The translations under genes and the position numbers were made by a program. From Flavobacteriia bacterium (GTDB lineage: Bacteria > Bacteroidota > Bacteroidia > Flavobacteriales_D > Crocinitomicaceae), in the NCBI GenBank assembly GCA_016178305.1, contig JACOTM010000062.1, positions 1 through 33,540 on the forward strand: a stretch of DNA of 33,540 nucleotides, in the 5' to 3' direction. Under the pieces are notes generated by a model, which saw only the letters and a program-made list of their open reading frames with translations, made no database searches and was not told the origin of the DNA. Positions 6,105-15,676 of this stretch are shown piece after piece; positions within the stretch are counted from its first letter, which is position 1, and every line of letters begins with the position of its first letter.

Positions 6105-8612
6105 TTAAATTTTTCTATTTTTTAATTGAAATATTATTTTTTTAAATAAATTTTCACTATCAAAAGGCTTCGTTATATAATCATTCATTCCTACTTTTAC
6201 ACTTTTATTAATATCAGTTGCCGTTACATCTGCTGTAAGGGCAATTATGGGAATGGTTTTTTTCAATAAATTATCCATTGACCTAATTATTTTGGTAGCT
6301 TCATAACCATCCATCTCTGGCATCATTAAATCCATTAATATTAAGTCAAAATCTTCGCTTAAAACACGGTTTACGGCAAGTTCTCCATTTTCTACACATA
6401 CAACATTAAATCCAAATTGCTTTAATACAGTTGTAGCTAAAAGCTGGTTAATCATATTATCTTCAGCTAATAATATTTTAATATCTTTTGTGTTGATTTC
6501 CTCAGAAACTTCTGACTCTGAAACGACTTCAACATTATCTTTCGGGGTTAAATCATTTTTCAGACAAATTTGTATTGTGAAAAGACTACCTTTATCGATA
6601 ACACTTTCCACTTCAATTGTCCCTTCCATTATTTTAACTAATTTTTTCACAATGCTTAATCCTAATCCTGTACCACCATATTTTCGGGTAATATCTTCGC
6701 TTGTTTGCGTGAAAGGATCAAAAATCATTTGTAATTTTTCTTCAGAAATACCGATTCCTGTATCACTAATTTGAAATTTAATTTCAGTTTTGTCTTCTGA
6801 TTTTTGTTCTGAAGACACACTTAAGTTTATTGTACCATTTTCTGGGGTGAATTTTATCGCATTACTCAAAATGTTTAATAAAATTTGAGATATTCTGACA
6901 GGATCACCTAATAAATTAATGTTAATTTCATTTAATTCAAAATAATTGAAATTTATTTTTTTTTCGATTATTTTATATTCAAAATTCCCAGCTACTTGTT
7001 TACAAATAGTTGAAATGTTAATTGGAACATATTCCAAAGACATTTTTCCAGCATCTATTTTTGATAAATCTAAAATATCATTGATAATGACAAGTAAAAT
7101 ATCTCCAGAACTTTTAATCGCATTTAAATATTTAATTTGATCTTCAGTAAAATGATCATTTTGTAATAGTATTTTTGTAAAACCAATAATTCCATTTAAA
7201 GGTGTACGAATTTCATGACTCATATTCGCAATAAATTGCTCTTTCGCTGATTTTAATTGTTCAGCTAATTCTTTAGATTTTACGAGGTTTATTTCTATAT
7301 GTTTTTCAATTGTAATATCTTGTGTAACGCCATTTATACTAAGTAAATTTTTAGAGTTATCAGTGACAAATTCAACAATTGTTCGTATCCATTTATTGGA
7401 GCCATTTTTTAAAAAGATTTGTCTTTCATTTGTGAAATTTTTTTTCAATTCAATAAACTTTATCAAATTTTCATAAAAATCATCGTGTTTATCTTTTGAT
7501 ATAAAAGTTTTATACAATTCAAAAATATTTTGATTTGGTATATGCTCAACTTCAAAAATGGATGCAATTTCTTTTGAAACAATAAATTCTTTTGAGTTCC
7601 AATCAAAAGTCCAACTTCCAATTTTAGCAATTTCTTGCGCTTTATTTAATTGCAATTGATTGTTTAAAATTAATCTTTCCTGTTGTTTGTTTTTTGTAAT
7701 ATCATTTCCTAAAATGGTTACTCCAATGATGTTGTTTTCATTAATGATAATAGGTGTAAATGAGAAATTGTAAAATCTTAATTCGTTGTTAATTAATATT
7801 TTATTCTCAAGGAATACAGTGTTGTTTTTAAAGACTTTCTTATAACTATTTTCAAAAAAAAGTTTGAGTTTTTTTTCAAATTGATCGTGAATTACTTTAT
7901 GACCGATTATAGGTTTGATGTTCACTAGTTTTTGTATAAAATCTTCGTATGATTTATTAAATGTAATATATTTTCGATCTAATCCAAATGACCAAATTAA
8001 TCCTTCAGTATTTTCGATTAATGCATGAATATTGGCTTCATTTCCTTTAATTATTTTTTCTGATTTTGCTTTTAATTGTAAAACAAAAAAGGTCATTGGA
8101 ATAAAAGAAAAAAAGATCAAACATGAAGTTGTTTTATTTAATTCATTAAAAGGGGAGAAATAAATGGCACTTTCAATAATAATTAATGTGAAAATATGGA
8201 ATCTTAAAAGATGAGATATACTATTAAAAATATATGATGTACCGATAAATAATAGCATTACACCAATATCGTGGTTGAAGTTGAATCCGCGATATAAGCC
8301 AACATAAGAAAGATGAATCATTCCGATGTAACAATATACAGCTATTATATAATAAAAATTAGTACGAATAAATTGATTTTTATAGGAATATAAGGTGAAT
8401 ATGGAAATAGAAAAAACAATTATCAAACGAAGATAAAAATCGTTTAATGTCTCAAAGTTTAAAATAAATGTATTCGTATAGCCAAACAACGGATACATAA
8501 TTATTGTAATAAGGAAGAGCAATCGATACATTTTTAAATTCTTCTCAAATGTTGGATCGTTTGTATTATTGCTTTTAACGTTATTATTTTTATGTTCTAT
8601 TTTTTTTTTCAA
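6105..8612 (-). CDS. Six-TM PAS hybrid histidine kinase with receiver domain
   Basis: The 835-residue inner-membrane kinase has about six helices (residues about 28-180) with very short loops, so sensing may occur within the membrane. Two PAS domains follow (about 190-310 and 320-440). HisKA has the phosphoacceptor His466 in [15 protein letters not shown]. The HATPase domain (about 570-690) shows N-box NAIKFTPENG, G1 DTGIGIS and G2 [10 protein letters not shown]-terminal receiver (about 712-832) has acidic pair ED in LLAEDNMIN, phosphoacceptor Asp761 in LMDLMMPEMDG and Lys in TKPF. All catalytic residues are present. It is the last gene of the operon, 22 bases after the upstream hybrid kinase, and ends near the 6052-6087 hairpin. 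The signal and the final output are unknown. Confidence 0.9.
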   Translation of the reverse strand: MKKKIEHKNNNVKSNNTNDPTFEKNLKMYRLLFLITIIMYPLFGYTNTFILNFETLNDFYLRLIIVFSISIFTLYSYKNQFIRTNFYYIIAVYCYIGMIHLSYVGLYRGFNFNHDIGVMLLFIGTSYIFNSISHLLRFHIFTLIIIESAIYFSPFNELNKTTSCLIFFSFIPMTFFVLQLKAKSEKIIKGNEANIHALIENTEGLIWSFGLDRKYITFNKSYEDFIQKLVNIKPIIGHKVIHDQFEKKLKLFFENSYKKVFKNNTVFLENKILINNELRFYNFSFTPIIINENNIIGVTILGNDITKNKQQERLILNNQLQLNKAQEIAKIGSWTFDWNSKEFIVSKEIASIFEVEHIPNQNIFELYKTFISKDKHDDFYENLIKFIELKKNFTNERQIFLKNGSNKWIRTIVEFVTDNSKNLLSINGVTQDITIEKHIEINLVKSKELAEQLKSAKEQFIANMSHEIRTPLNGIIGFTKILLQNDHFTEDQIKYLNAIKSSGDILLVIINDILDLSKIDAGKMSLEYVPINISTICKQVAGNFEYKIIEKKINFNYFELNEININLLGDPVRISQILLNILSNAIKFTPENGTINLSVSSEQKSEDKTEIKFQISDTGIGISEEKLQMIFDPFTQTSEDITRKYGGTGLGLSIVKKLVKIMEGTIEVESVIDKGSLFTIQICLKNDLTPKDNVEVVSESEVSEEINTKDIKILLAEDNMINQLLATTVLKQFGFNVVCVENGELAVNRVLSEDFDLILMDLMMPEMDGYEATKIIRSMDNLLKKTIPIIALTADVTATDINKSVKVGMNDYITKPFDSENLFKKIIFQLKNRKI

Positions 8613-8634
8613 TTGAATAAGGTTTAAAAATTAT

Positions 8635-11289
8635 TTATTTTTGATATAATAAATATTTAAAAAGAACTTTTTTTAAATCAGTTTCATTAATGGGTTTGTA
8701 TAAATAGGAATCCATGCCAGCAATAAGACTTTTTTGCTTTTCTTTAGATTCAATTTCTGCAGAACATGCTATAATTGGAACACGTTTTCCTTTTTCCAAT
8801 TTACGTATTTTAATAGTTGCTTCAAAACCATTCATTATCGGCATTTGAAGATCCATAAAAACAATATCTGGTTTTTCATATTTGTATTGTTCGATAGCTT
8901 CGTTTCCATTCATTGCTTCTAGGATACTGGTGTTCTTTAATGTGTTTTGAATCATGGTTTTAGTTAGTAATATATTGGTTGGATTATCGTCAACAATTAA
9001 TATTTTATAATGTAATTTTTTTATTACTTGGAACTCGTTTTTTTCTTCTAAAAAGGTGTTTGTTTTTAATAACTGGTCAAATAATTTATTAGGTTTGATT
9101 GGTTTGAAAAGTCTGTTTTTGATTGATTCTAATTTATTATTTGCAGTTGTTTCATTATTTATGATTGAATTTGAAATAATTATATAATGTTCGTTTTTTG
9201 ATTTGATTTTATCAATAAAATCAAATATTTTATTGTTTTTTAATGAAATTTCAATAATGAGAATTGAATATTTATTTGTACGATATGATTTTATGAAATC
9301 ATTAAACGTTCGACAAATATCAATCTCTATATTGAATGCTTTGATGTATTTTTCAATTATTTTCCCTTCTTCTACAGATTTTATGAATACCAATATTTTA
9401 CGTATATTTTGCAAAACAGTTTTCTGATTAATTTCTAATTCCGGATCAATAGGCAATTCCAAATCGAAATAAAATGTACTTCCTTTTTTAGGTTCACTGA
9501 TTAATTTTAATTGACTATCAGCAATTAATCGAAGTAATTTATTTGAAATAGATAGTCCTAAGCCTGTGCCACCATATTTTCGCGTAGTTGATGAATCTGC
9601 TTGTGAAAAAGCATCGAATATTTTCAATTGATTCTCATGACTTATTCCGACACCAGTGTCACTAACGGAAAAGCGGATGCAAGACGATTTTGAATTTCTT
9701 GACATTTCTTCAAGTTTTAATTCAATGTTTCCTTTTAATGTGAATTTGACAGCGTTTCCTAGTAAATTAATTAATATTTGTTTAATTCTTAATGGGTCAA
9801 TGTAGCAAAATTGAGGGATATTCGGGGAAAGGTATAATAGTAATTCTAGTTTTTTAGTTTGAGCTTGAAATGAAATTACATCAATAGCCTCAGAGCAAAT
9901 TAATCGAATATCTGTTTTTTGAATATCTAATTCTAATTTTCCAGCTTCAATTTTTGAAAAATCCAATATGTCATTTATTACTTTCAATAATGAATGTGCT
10001 GATTGAATGATTGTTTTCGTATAAATTTCTTGTGTTGGAAATAAGGTGGTACTGTTTAATAATTCTGAAAATCCAATGATGCCATTTAAAGGAGTACGTA
10101 TCTCATGACTCATATTTGCTAAAAAATCAGATTTTGCTTTATTTGCTTTTTGAGCTAATTCTTTCACTTTATTTAATGCAACTTCGTTATTGATTTGAGC
10201 AGTAATATCTTGAAAAGCGCCATAAATTTTTACTAATTTAGATTTGTTCATTTCAACGTCACCAATAATGCGTACCCATTTTAAATTATTATGTTTTGTT
10301 CGTATTTGAATTTTGATGTCAAAATTGGATTTCATTTTTAAACTTTGACGTACATTTTTAATTAAAACTTTAAAACCAATTTCTGTAAAAAAAGGTTTCA
10401 CATTCTCAACTTTAATTTCATCGATTAAATCAACCTCAAAAATTTCTTTTGTTACATTTGAACAATATATTGTTTTATCTCTTTTGTATTCCCAAACACC
10501 AATTTGTGCTATGTTATTCACTTGTCTTAGTAATTCTTCATGCTGTTTTAATAAAGATTCTTTTTGAAATCGCTCTGTAATATCTGTAAAAGTTGAAACA
10601 ATTCCAGATTGATGGGGCAGAAATGTTTTGTTTAAGTTAATCCAAACAAATTCTTTTTTTGATTTTTGAAACCCGATAATACGATTAAAAGAATGATCTT
10701 GTGTCTTGAAGGAAATGTTGAAAGGATGTGATTTTTGTGAAATAAAATCTCCTTTTTCAGTCTGAAATTTCGAATTAAATTCATTATTTTTTCCAATTGC
10801 TTTCAAGAGTGATTTTCCCAGAATTTGAACCGCAGCAGGGTTACAAAACAATATAGTTCCATTGACGTCTTGAAGTATAATTCCATCATTTATTGATGTA
10901 AATATTGAATTCAGTTGTTGGTTTTTTTTCTCTTGTTCCGTATCCTTACTAATTAATGATAATTCGTATTCTTTTCCAAGTAATAATATCGTTTTGTTGG
11001 TGTTGTTAATATAACATTTCCATTGCATGCACTTCATTTGCTTGGAAGAAGTAACAATTCTAACAGAAAAATCGAAATTTTCAGAAGTTTGCATTAAATT
11101 TAATTGTAATTTTTTTTGATCTTCTAATAAAATAATATTTATAAATTTTTGATTGATTAATTCATTTAGTTTAAAACCAAATGAATTGCTAAAGGAAGCA
11201 TTTATATCTTTGATAATACCTGAAAAATCAATGACACAAATACAATCATTTGTAAGATTAAATAAATTGATTGAATCGTTAGTTTTCAT
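8635..11289 (-). CDS. Soluble multi-PAS hybrid histidine kinase with one degenerate and one intact receiver
   Basis: The 884-residue product has no signal peptide or membrane helix. Three PAS-like domains (about 1-115, 125-240 and 250-370) are followed by HisKA with His395 in [15 protein letters not shown]. The HATPase domain (about 500-615) has [17 protein letters not shown] and GGTGLGLS. A first receiver-fold region (about 630-745) lacks the acidic pair and has Glu where Asp is expected ([10 protein letters not shown]), although the terminal KP remains. It is therefore probably a non-phosphorylatable pseudo-receiver. The final receiver (about 760-880) is intact, with VDDN, Asp813 in [11 protein letters not shown] and YKPI. 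The PAS domains suggest a cytoplasmic small-molecule or redox signal. It lies 40 bases after the stand-alone receiver in the same operon. Confidence 0.9.
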   Translation of the reverse strand: MKTNDSINLFNLTNDCICVIDFSGIIKDINASFSNSFGFKLNELINQKFINIILLEDQKKLQLNLMQTSENFDFSVRIVTSSKQMKCMQWKCYINNTNKTILLLGKEYELSLISKDTEQEKKNQQLNSIFTSINDGIILQDVNGTILFCNPAAVQILGKSLLKAIGKNNEFNSKFQTEKGDFISQKSHPFNISFKTQDHSFNRIIGFQKSKKEFVWINLNKTFLPHQSGIVSTFTDITERFQKESLLKQHEELLRQVNNIAQIGVWEYKRDKTIYCSNVTKEIFEVDLIDEIKVENVKPFFTEIGFKVLIKNVRQSLKMKSNFDIKIQIRTKHNNLKWVRIIGDVEMNKSKLVKIYGAFQDITAQINNEVALNKVKELAQKANKAKSDFLANMSHEIRTPLNGIIGFSELLNSTTLFPTQEIYTKTIIQSAHSLLKVINDILDFSKIEAGKLELDIQKTDIRLICSEAIDVISFQAQTKKLELLLYLSPNIPQFCYIDPLRIKQILINLLGNAVKFTLKGNIELKLEEMSRNSKSSCIRFSVSDTGVGISHENQLKIFDAFSQADSSTTRKYGGTGLGLSISNKLLRLIADSQLKLISEPKKGSTFYFDLELPIDPELEINQKTVLQNIRKILVFIKSVEEGKIIEKYIKAFNIEIDICRTFNDFIKSYRTNKYSILIIEISLKNNKIFDFIDKIKSKNEHYIIISNSIINNETTANNKLESIKNRLFKPIKPNKLFDQLLKTNTFLEEKNEFQVIKKLHYKILIVDDNPTNILLTKTMIQNTLKNTSILEAMNGNEAIEQYKYEKPDIVFMDLQMPIMNGFEATIKIRKLEKGKRVPIIACSAEIESKEKQKSLIAGMDSYLYKPINETDLKKVLFKYLLYQK

Positions 11290-11329
11290 AAGTTTTATCG
11301 TATTAGAAAGAATCTAAATAGTGTTTTAA

Positions 11330-11713
11330 TTATTTAATGAATTCATAAATTTTAGCGATTAAGTCCCTAGCATCATAAGGTTTTGAAATATAATCATTCA
11401 TACCAGAATCCAAACATTTTTGTCGAACATCTTTAGTGACATCTGCAGAAACGGCGATAATCGGAGTTGTAGAATTATTTTGAATATCAATTTCTCGTAT
11501 TTTAATACTCGCTTCATATCCAGTCATTTCAGGCATCATTAGATCCATTAATATGACATGATAATTTCTATTGCTGTATGCTTCAACCGCTAACAAGCCA
11601 TTTTCAACTAAGTCAATATCAAATCCTTCTTTTTCTAGTATTGTTTTAATTAATAACTGATTTATTGCATTATCTTCAGCTACTAGTATCTGTATGTTTT
11701 TGTAATTTGCCAT
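11330..11713 (-). CDS. Stand-alone CheY-like response regulator receiver
   Basis: The 127-residue product is a single receiver domain: acidic pair in LVAEDNAINQ (about 10-19), phosphoacceptor Asp57 in ILMDLMMPEMTG, a Thr/Ser position in AVSADVT, and Lys in SKPYD. There is no output domain. It closely resembles the receiver of the 835-residue kinase (LMDLMMPEM, GMNDYI.KP), so it may be a phosphate shuttle or sink between the kinases, as in Fix-, Spo0F- or CheY-like relays. It lies between two kinase genes (33- and 40-base gaps), supporting a shared operon. Its target could be an HPt protein, which is not encoded here, or direct protein binding. Confidence 0.9.
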   Translation of the reverse strand: MANYKNIQILVAEDNAINQLLIKTILEKEGFDIDLVENGLLAVEAYSNRNYHVILMDLMMPEMTGYEASIKIREIDIQNNSTTPIIAVSADVTKDVRQKCLDSGMNDYISKPYDARDLIAKIYEFIK

Positions 11714-11746
11714 TTGCTTTTTTTCTAGGTTTCGTTCGAAAAATTT

Positions 11747-12841
11747 TTAAGTATTTGTTTTTTCAAATGGAATAATAAATGAAAAAGTAGAACCTTTATT
11801 TAATTCACTTTCAACAAAAAGTTTTCCATTTAGTGCTTCAACTGTTTTTTTTACAATCGTTAATCCGAGTCCTGAACCAGATTTTTGATAATCACTTTTA
11901 TTTAATTGATAAAATGCGTCAAATATGGACGTAATATTTTCTTTAGATATCCCGATTCCATGGTCTGTTAAAGTAAATTCTATTAATTCATGTTCTTTTG
12001 TTTGACTATGTGATTTACAATTTAACTCAATAACTCCTCCAATCGGCGTGAATTTGATAGCATTATGTATTAAGTTTGAAAAAATTTGATTCAATTTAGT
12101 CTCATCTCCAATTAATTTTGTATTAATAGTTGGGTCAATTGTATAATTAAATTTAATTTTTTTTAATAGAATATAATCGTTAACTGAGTTGATAAGTTTT
12201 GGAATATAATTATATAAATTAATTAGGTTATCTTGAATGTTGTAATTACTTGAATTTAAGTTATTTATCTCTGTTATATTGTTAACGATAGCTAAAAGAA
12301 TTTCACTTGACTTTACGATGGTTTCAATATGCTGTTTGCTCTCGATTGTGAGTTCTTGATTTTGGGATAGAAGATTTGAAAATCCGATAATTCCATTCAA
12401 AGGTGTTCGAATTTCATGACTCATATTCGACAAGAATTCATCTTTTGATTTTGCTAATAATTCAGCCTTTTTTTGTTCTTTTAGTAATTGTAAATTAGTT
12501 TTTTCAAGTGCTTCTTTTGATACCATTGCCCCTTTTAATTCTTCTATATAAGTATTGAAGCCCATACATATTACATCAAGTTCATCTTGCTTTTCGGAAA
12601 TAGGTAATTGGTTAAAAAAATTTCCTCCAATACATTCTAAGATATGCTCAATAATTAATGATTCTCGACGTCGTTGTTCGGTGTACTTAGCTTCAAAATG
12701 TGAAATTTCTAATAATATATCTTCAATTGAATTTCCTTGAGTAATTTGCACATTAAATTCGTCATGATACAAGCTTCTAATCTTAGATAATATTTTAGCT
12801 ATTTTATCAGACATTGGATTGTTTTTGTTTTCTAAGCTCAT
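11747..12841 (-). CDS. Cytoplasmic histidine kinase with HAMP-like N-terminus, no receiver
   Basis: The 364-residue product has no membrane helix. The N-terminus is helical, with a HAMP-like stretch at about 67-102 (GGNFFNQLPISEKQDELD then FNTYIEELKG), a coiled-coil linker, and HisKA with His142 in [15 protein letters not shown]. The C-terminal HATPase (about 235-360) has NAIKFTPIGG, DHGIGIS and GSGLGLT. No PAS or receiver domain is present, so it probably passes phosphate to the stand-alone receiver encoded next. The ATG at 12841 lies inside the STAS-like gene (35-base overlap). A second ATG at 12814 overlaps the STAS stop by 8 bases and would remove nine poorly conserved residues; either start is possible. 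The STAS partner may feed directly into the HAMP-like region (inference). Confidence 0.87.
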   Translation of the reverse strand: MSLENKNNPMSDKIAKILSKIRSLYHDEFNVQITQGNSIEDILLEISHFEAKYTEQRRRESLIIEHILECIGGNFFNQLPISEKQDELDVICMGFNTYIEELKGAMVSKEALEKTNLQLLKEQKKAELLAKSKDEFLSNMSHEIRTPLNGIIGFSNLLSQNQELTIESKQHIETIVKSSEILLAIVNNITEINNLNSSNYNIQDNLINLYNYIPKLINSVNDYILLKKIKFNYTIDPTINTKLIGDETKLNQIFSNLIHNAIKFTPIGGVIELNCKSHSQTKEHELIEFTLTDHGIGISKENITSIFDAFYQLNKSDYQKSGSGLGLTIVKKTVEALNGKLFVESELNKGSTFSFIIPFEKTNT

Positions 12842-13196
12842 TTAACCATTCAACCGCATCTTTTTTATCTTTGAAAGCTTTAACAGGAATCTTTACTTTT
12901 TTAATTTTTAAAAATGTATTATATAAAAATAACGTAAGGTGTGAATTGACAACAATAGATGAAGCGATTAGTAAGTTTTGGCCATACTTTTCGCCATAAT
13001 CTCTAGCTTCTTTCGTCATGCTTTTTAAATTACATATATCGTAACAAAAATATTGCGGGTTACCGTTAGAAATTGTTTCGCGCAACATATATATATCTTT
13101 AGAATTTTCTAAGGTCATATTAAAAGGTTGTTTATATTCACTAAACAAAATTCCATCTTCTATCCAAAAACGTATATGTTCATTCTCTAAGTTCAT
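12807..13196 (-). CDS. STAS / SpoIIAA-like protein (DUF7793 type)
   Basis: The 129-residue product resembles the STAS/SEC14-like proteins of Flavobacteriia annotated as DUF7793. It has a start with FWIEDGILFSEYK (about 10-22), the block YFCYDICNLKSMTKEARDYG (about 49-68), a hydrophobic strand LLIASSIVVNS and an end of VKAFKDKKDAVEWLNEL. There is no membrane segment. It is the first gene of the signalling operon, and its 3' end overlaps the kinase gene, so the pair is probably made in fixed ratio. STAS-fold proteins commonly act as binding partners that switch kinases or sigma-factor regulators; here control of the adjacent kinase is inferred from context only. The family match is by motif memory, not by search. 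Confidence 0.7.
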   Translation of the reverse strand: MNLENEHIRFWIEDGILFSEYKQPFNMTLENSKDIYMLRETISNGNPQYFCYDICNLKSMTKEARDYGEKYGQNLLIASSIVVNSHLTLFLYNTFLKIKKVKIPVKAFKDKKDAVEWLNELRKQKQSNV

Positions 13197-13349
13197 ATTA
13201 AATTAACTTTAATATTTAATTCAAAATTTAATGTATTAATTGTACTCCAATTATTTTAATGAGTAGTATATGTTGAATTATTCACCTATTTATTTAAGAA
13301 ATATAGAAATAAAAAATAAATTTTAGGTAAGTTTTTTTATTTTTTTTCT

Positions 13350-13357
13350 CAAAAATA
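13350..13357 (-). promoter_or_regulatory. Possible -7 element of the signalling operon
   Basis: On the minus strand these bases read TATTTTTG, matching TAnnTTTG, 154 bases upstream of the STAS-like gene start. The -33 box is poor (a TTG at 15 nt instead of about 20), and the region is so AT-rich that chance matches are likely. Confidence 0.22.
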
Positions 13358-13575
13358 TTTTTTTGTTTGTGTCAATTTAAATTAAAAAAACAATAATAAG
13401 TATTCAATGTATTTATTATTAGTTGTTTATGTGTTGTTTTTAGATGTGATTGATAATATGGATTAGATTATTGAATGCCTGTTATGTTGTATTCTATGTA
13501 ATTAATTGATTCGTTAAGTTCGTTTTAAGCTTACTTATTATTTGGACAATTTTAATATATTTTAGAGATTCTATA

Positions 13576-13583
13576 TACATTTG
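13576..13583 (+). promoter_or_regulatory. Possible -7 element of the porin gene
   Basis: TACATTTG matches TAnnTTTG and ends 19 bases before the porin ATG, predicting a short leader of about 10-13 nt. The nearest TTTG upstream (13541-13544) is 31 nt away, too far for a standard -33 box, so this is a half-match. Confidence 0.3.
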
Positions 13584-13602
13584 GATAAATTAATTAATAA
13601 TT

Positions 13603-14799
13603 ATGATAAAAAGTATTTTTCTATATGCCGTTTTTATACAATCCATTGTTTTTGCTCAGGAGATTAAATTTGATTCTCTCGATATACACTCAAAATCAAA
13701 TGATACAACTGATAAAATTGTGAATGGGTTTAATTTAAATGGTTATATCGATGTTAATTATTTTCAAAATACAAATAATCCACAAAATGGCTCCAACCTT
13801 GGGAAGTCTGGCTATGCTCGGGCATTTGATCAAAAATGTGGACAGTTTCAAATTGGTTTAGTACAAACAAAAATTACCTATACACATTCAAAATCAGAAG
13901 CAATTGTTGATTTGGTATTTGGACCCCATGCTGATCTAGCAAATTATGGAAATGTGATAGGCCCTTTAGGGGGAACGTCTTCATTAGCAATTAAACAAGC
14001 TTATTTTAATTGGAGAGCACATCAAAAAATAATTGTTACCGCCGGGCAATTTATTACTCATATTGGTTATGAAGTTGTTGATGCCCCGTTGAATTATCAT
14101 TATTCACTAAGTAATTTATTTACGAATGGACCTTATTATCATATAGGAACAAAAATAGCCTATTGCCATAGTGATAAAATTGCATTGATGGTTGGTCTTG
14201 TTAACAATTGGGATAATTTATATGATAATAATCAATTTAAAACAATTATTTCTCAAGTGTCATATACTCCGTCAGAGAAAGCTAAATTATATATAAATTA
14301 TATTGGTGGTAACGAAACAACAATGTCTCATTTTAATGAAGGTGACAAAACACATGGTTTCAAGCAACTAATTGATATTGTAGGTAATTTTCAAATAACG
14401 CCTAAATTTTATATTGGAATAAATGGAGCTTTAGGAAAACTAGGCTTTTTTGATTTTTATGATAAAAGAGTTCAGAAATATTGGGGTGGTGCAGCGCTTT
14501 ATTTGAACTATAATGTATCAAAGAAAATTTCAGTTGGAACGAGAGTTGATTATTTGGATAACACTCAAAATGTTCAGTATATCGGTGCTACAAATGTAGT
14601 AAGTAGTACTTTGACAGGAGTTATAAAAGTTTCAGAGGATCATTTGCATATCAAGCCTGAAATAAGATTTGATAATTATAAAAAAATAAAATATAGTGGA
14701 CCAGCCACTGAAAATGTACAGCAATTTATGGATGCGAAAGGAAATTATACGTTATGTAATCAATTGACATTAGGATTAGCTTTAGTGTATAAGTTTTAA
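13603..14799 (+). CDS. Outer-membrane beta-barrel porin, bbp2 / OmpL-like
   Basis: The 398-residue product has a signal peptide (1-18, cleaved before Gln19). After a short polar linker it shows alternating amphipathic strands throughout, ending LTLGLALVYKF with the C-terminal Phe typical of outer-membrane barrels. The segment order matches the bbp2 (OmpL-like, putative beta-barrel porin-2) family: FNLNGYIDVNYFQN near the start, IKQAYFNWRAHQKIIVTAGQF (as two adjoining strands, about 128-148), IGYEVVDAPLNYHYSLS and KLYINYIGG. It probably forms a solute pore in the outer membrane. It is a single gene with its own promoter region, convergent with folP at a distance of only 9 bases and without a hairpin between them. 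The substrate is unknown. Confidence 0.85.
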   Translation: MIKSIFLYAVFIQSIVFAQEIKFDSLDIHSKSNDTTDKIVNGFNLNGYIDVNYFQNTNNPQNGSNLGKSGYARAFDQKCGQFQIGLVQTKITYTHSKSEAIVDLVFGPHADLANYGNVIGPLGGTSSLAIKQAYFNWRAHQKIIVTAGQFITHIGYEVVDAPLNYHYSLSNLFTNGPYYHIGTKIAYCHSDKIALMVGLVNNWDNLYDNNQFKTIISQVSYTPSEKAKLYINYIGGNETTMSHFNEGDKTHGFKQLIDIVGNFQITPKFYIGINGALGKLGFFDFYDKRVQKYWGGAALYLNYNVSKKISVGTRVDYLDNTQNVQYIGATNVVSSTLTGVIKVSEDHLHIKPEIRFDNYKKIKYSGPATENVQQFMDAKGNYTLCNQLTLGLALVYKF

Positions 14800-14808
14800 C
14801 ATAGGATT

Positions 14809-15666
14809 TCAGTTTTTTAAGCAGTTTATTATTTCCTTCGCTTCTTTAACGTCATGAACCCGTAAGAAGTTAGCGCCTTTTTGAATTGAAATTGTATTTA
14901 AAATAGTCGTTCCATTTAAAGATTCTTCGGGGGTGATGTTTAATTTATTGTATATCATTGATTTTCGTGAAATGCCGACTAATATAGGTTTTTTTAAAAG
15001 TTTAAATTGCTCTAAATTAAATAGTAGCTCATAATTTTGCTCCATGGATTTCCCGAAACCAAATCCTGGGTCAATGATGATGTCAGTAACATTGCGTTGA
15101 TGTAATTGTTCAATTTTTTGAGACAAAAATGCACATACATTTTTAAATATAGAGCCTTCTTGAATAGTATTTTGCATGTTTTGAGGAACACCGTGCATGT
15201 GCATTAATATATAGGGGCATTTATAATTTCCAACTATATTTAACAAATTAGAATCTAGTTCAAAAGCACTAATATCATTAATAATATCAATTCCATTTTC
15301 TAATCCAATTTTAGCTACTTCTGCTCTAAAAGTGTCTAATGAAATGGGAATTTCTGAAAATTCTTTTCGTATCAGTTGAATTGGAGTTAAAATTCGTTTT
15401 ATTTCTTCTTTTTCTGAAATATTTTCAGCTCCAGGTCTGCTCGAATAACCACCTAAATCAAGTATGTCAGCTCCTTCAATTAAATGTTTTTCAACTTGCT
15501 TTAAAATAGCATTTTCAGACTGTAATCTACTGGTGCTGTAAAAAGAATCAGGTGTGCAATTTACAATTCCCATTACTTTTGGAATAGACAAGTCTAATAA
15601 TTTATCCTTTGCTCTTAGATAATTATTTACAGGAAAATGTGTATCTTCAACCTTTAATTTTTGCAT
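14809..15666 (-). CDS. folP: Dihydropteroate synthase
   Basis: The 285-residue product is a complete dihydropteroate synthase, which joins p-aminobenzoate to 6-hydroxymethyl-dihydropterin pyrophosphate in cytoplasmic folate synthesis. Signatures are MGIVNCTPDSF (about 32-42), DILDLGGYSSRPGA (69-82), ISLDTFRAEVA, DIINDISAFE, PYILMHMHG, DIIIDPGFGFGKS and the C-terminal LRVHDVKEA. These cover the pterin- and phosphate-binding loops, so the enzyme should be active and sulfonamide-targetable. The ATG at 15666 is 10 bases from the divergently transcribed DUF1599 gene, so the two promoters must reach into each other's coding sequence. It ends TGA at 14809-14811, facing the porin gene. Confidence 0.96.
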   Translation of the reverse strand: MQKLKVEDTHFPVNNYLRAKDKLLDLSIPKVMGIVNCTPDSFYSTSRLQSENAILKQVEKHLIEGADILDLGGYSSRPGAENISEKEEIKRILTPIQLIRKEFSEIPISLDTFRAEVAKIGLENGIDIINDISAFELDSNLLNIVGNYKCPYILMHMHGVPQNMQNTIQEGSIFKNVCAFLSQKIEQLHQRNVTDIIIDPGFGFGKSMEQNYELLFNLEQFKLLKKPILVGISRKSMIYNKLNITPEESLNGTTILNTISIQKGANFLRVHDVKEAKEIINCLKN

Positions 15667-15676
15667 ATTAGAATAA

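Larger units (their letters stand above)
13197..13602. other. 406-bp divergent intergenic region, very AT-rich
   Basis: This gap separates the start of the minus-strand signalling operon from the start of the plus-strand porin gene and must hold both promoters. I see one TAnnTTTG match on each strand, listed separately, several long T-runs, and an AT-only inverted repeat (13392-13399 with 13413-13420). No ORF with coding character, RNA gene or recognisable operator was found. Confidence 0.5.

Noticed and set aside
13392-13420. 8-bp AT-only inverted repeat (AATAATAA / TTATTATT) in the divergent region
   Set aside because: In sequence this AT-rich such repeats arise by chance; there is no T-run or operator-like symmetry beyond it.
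14797-14811. Terminator between the convergent porin and folP genes
   Set aside because: Only 9 bases separate the two stops and no hairpin is visible; termination must occur within the opposite gene or be factor-dependent.
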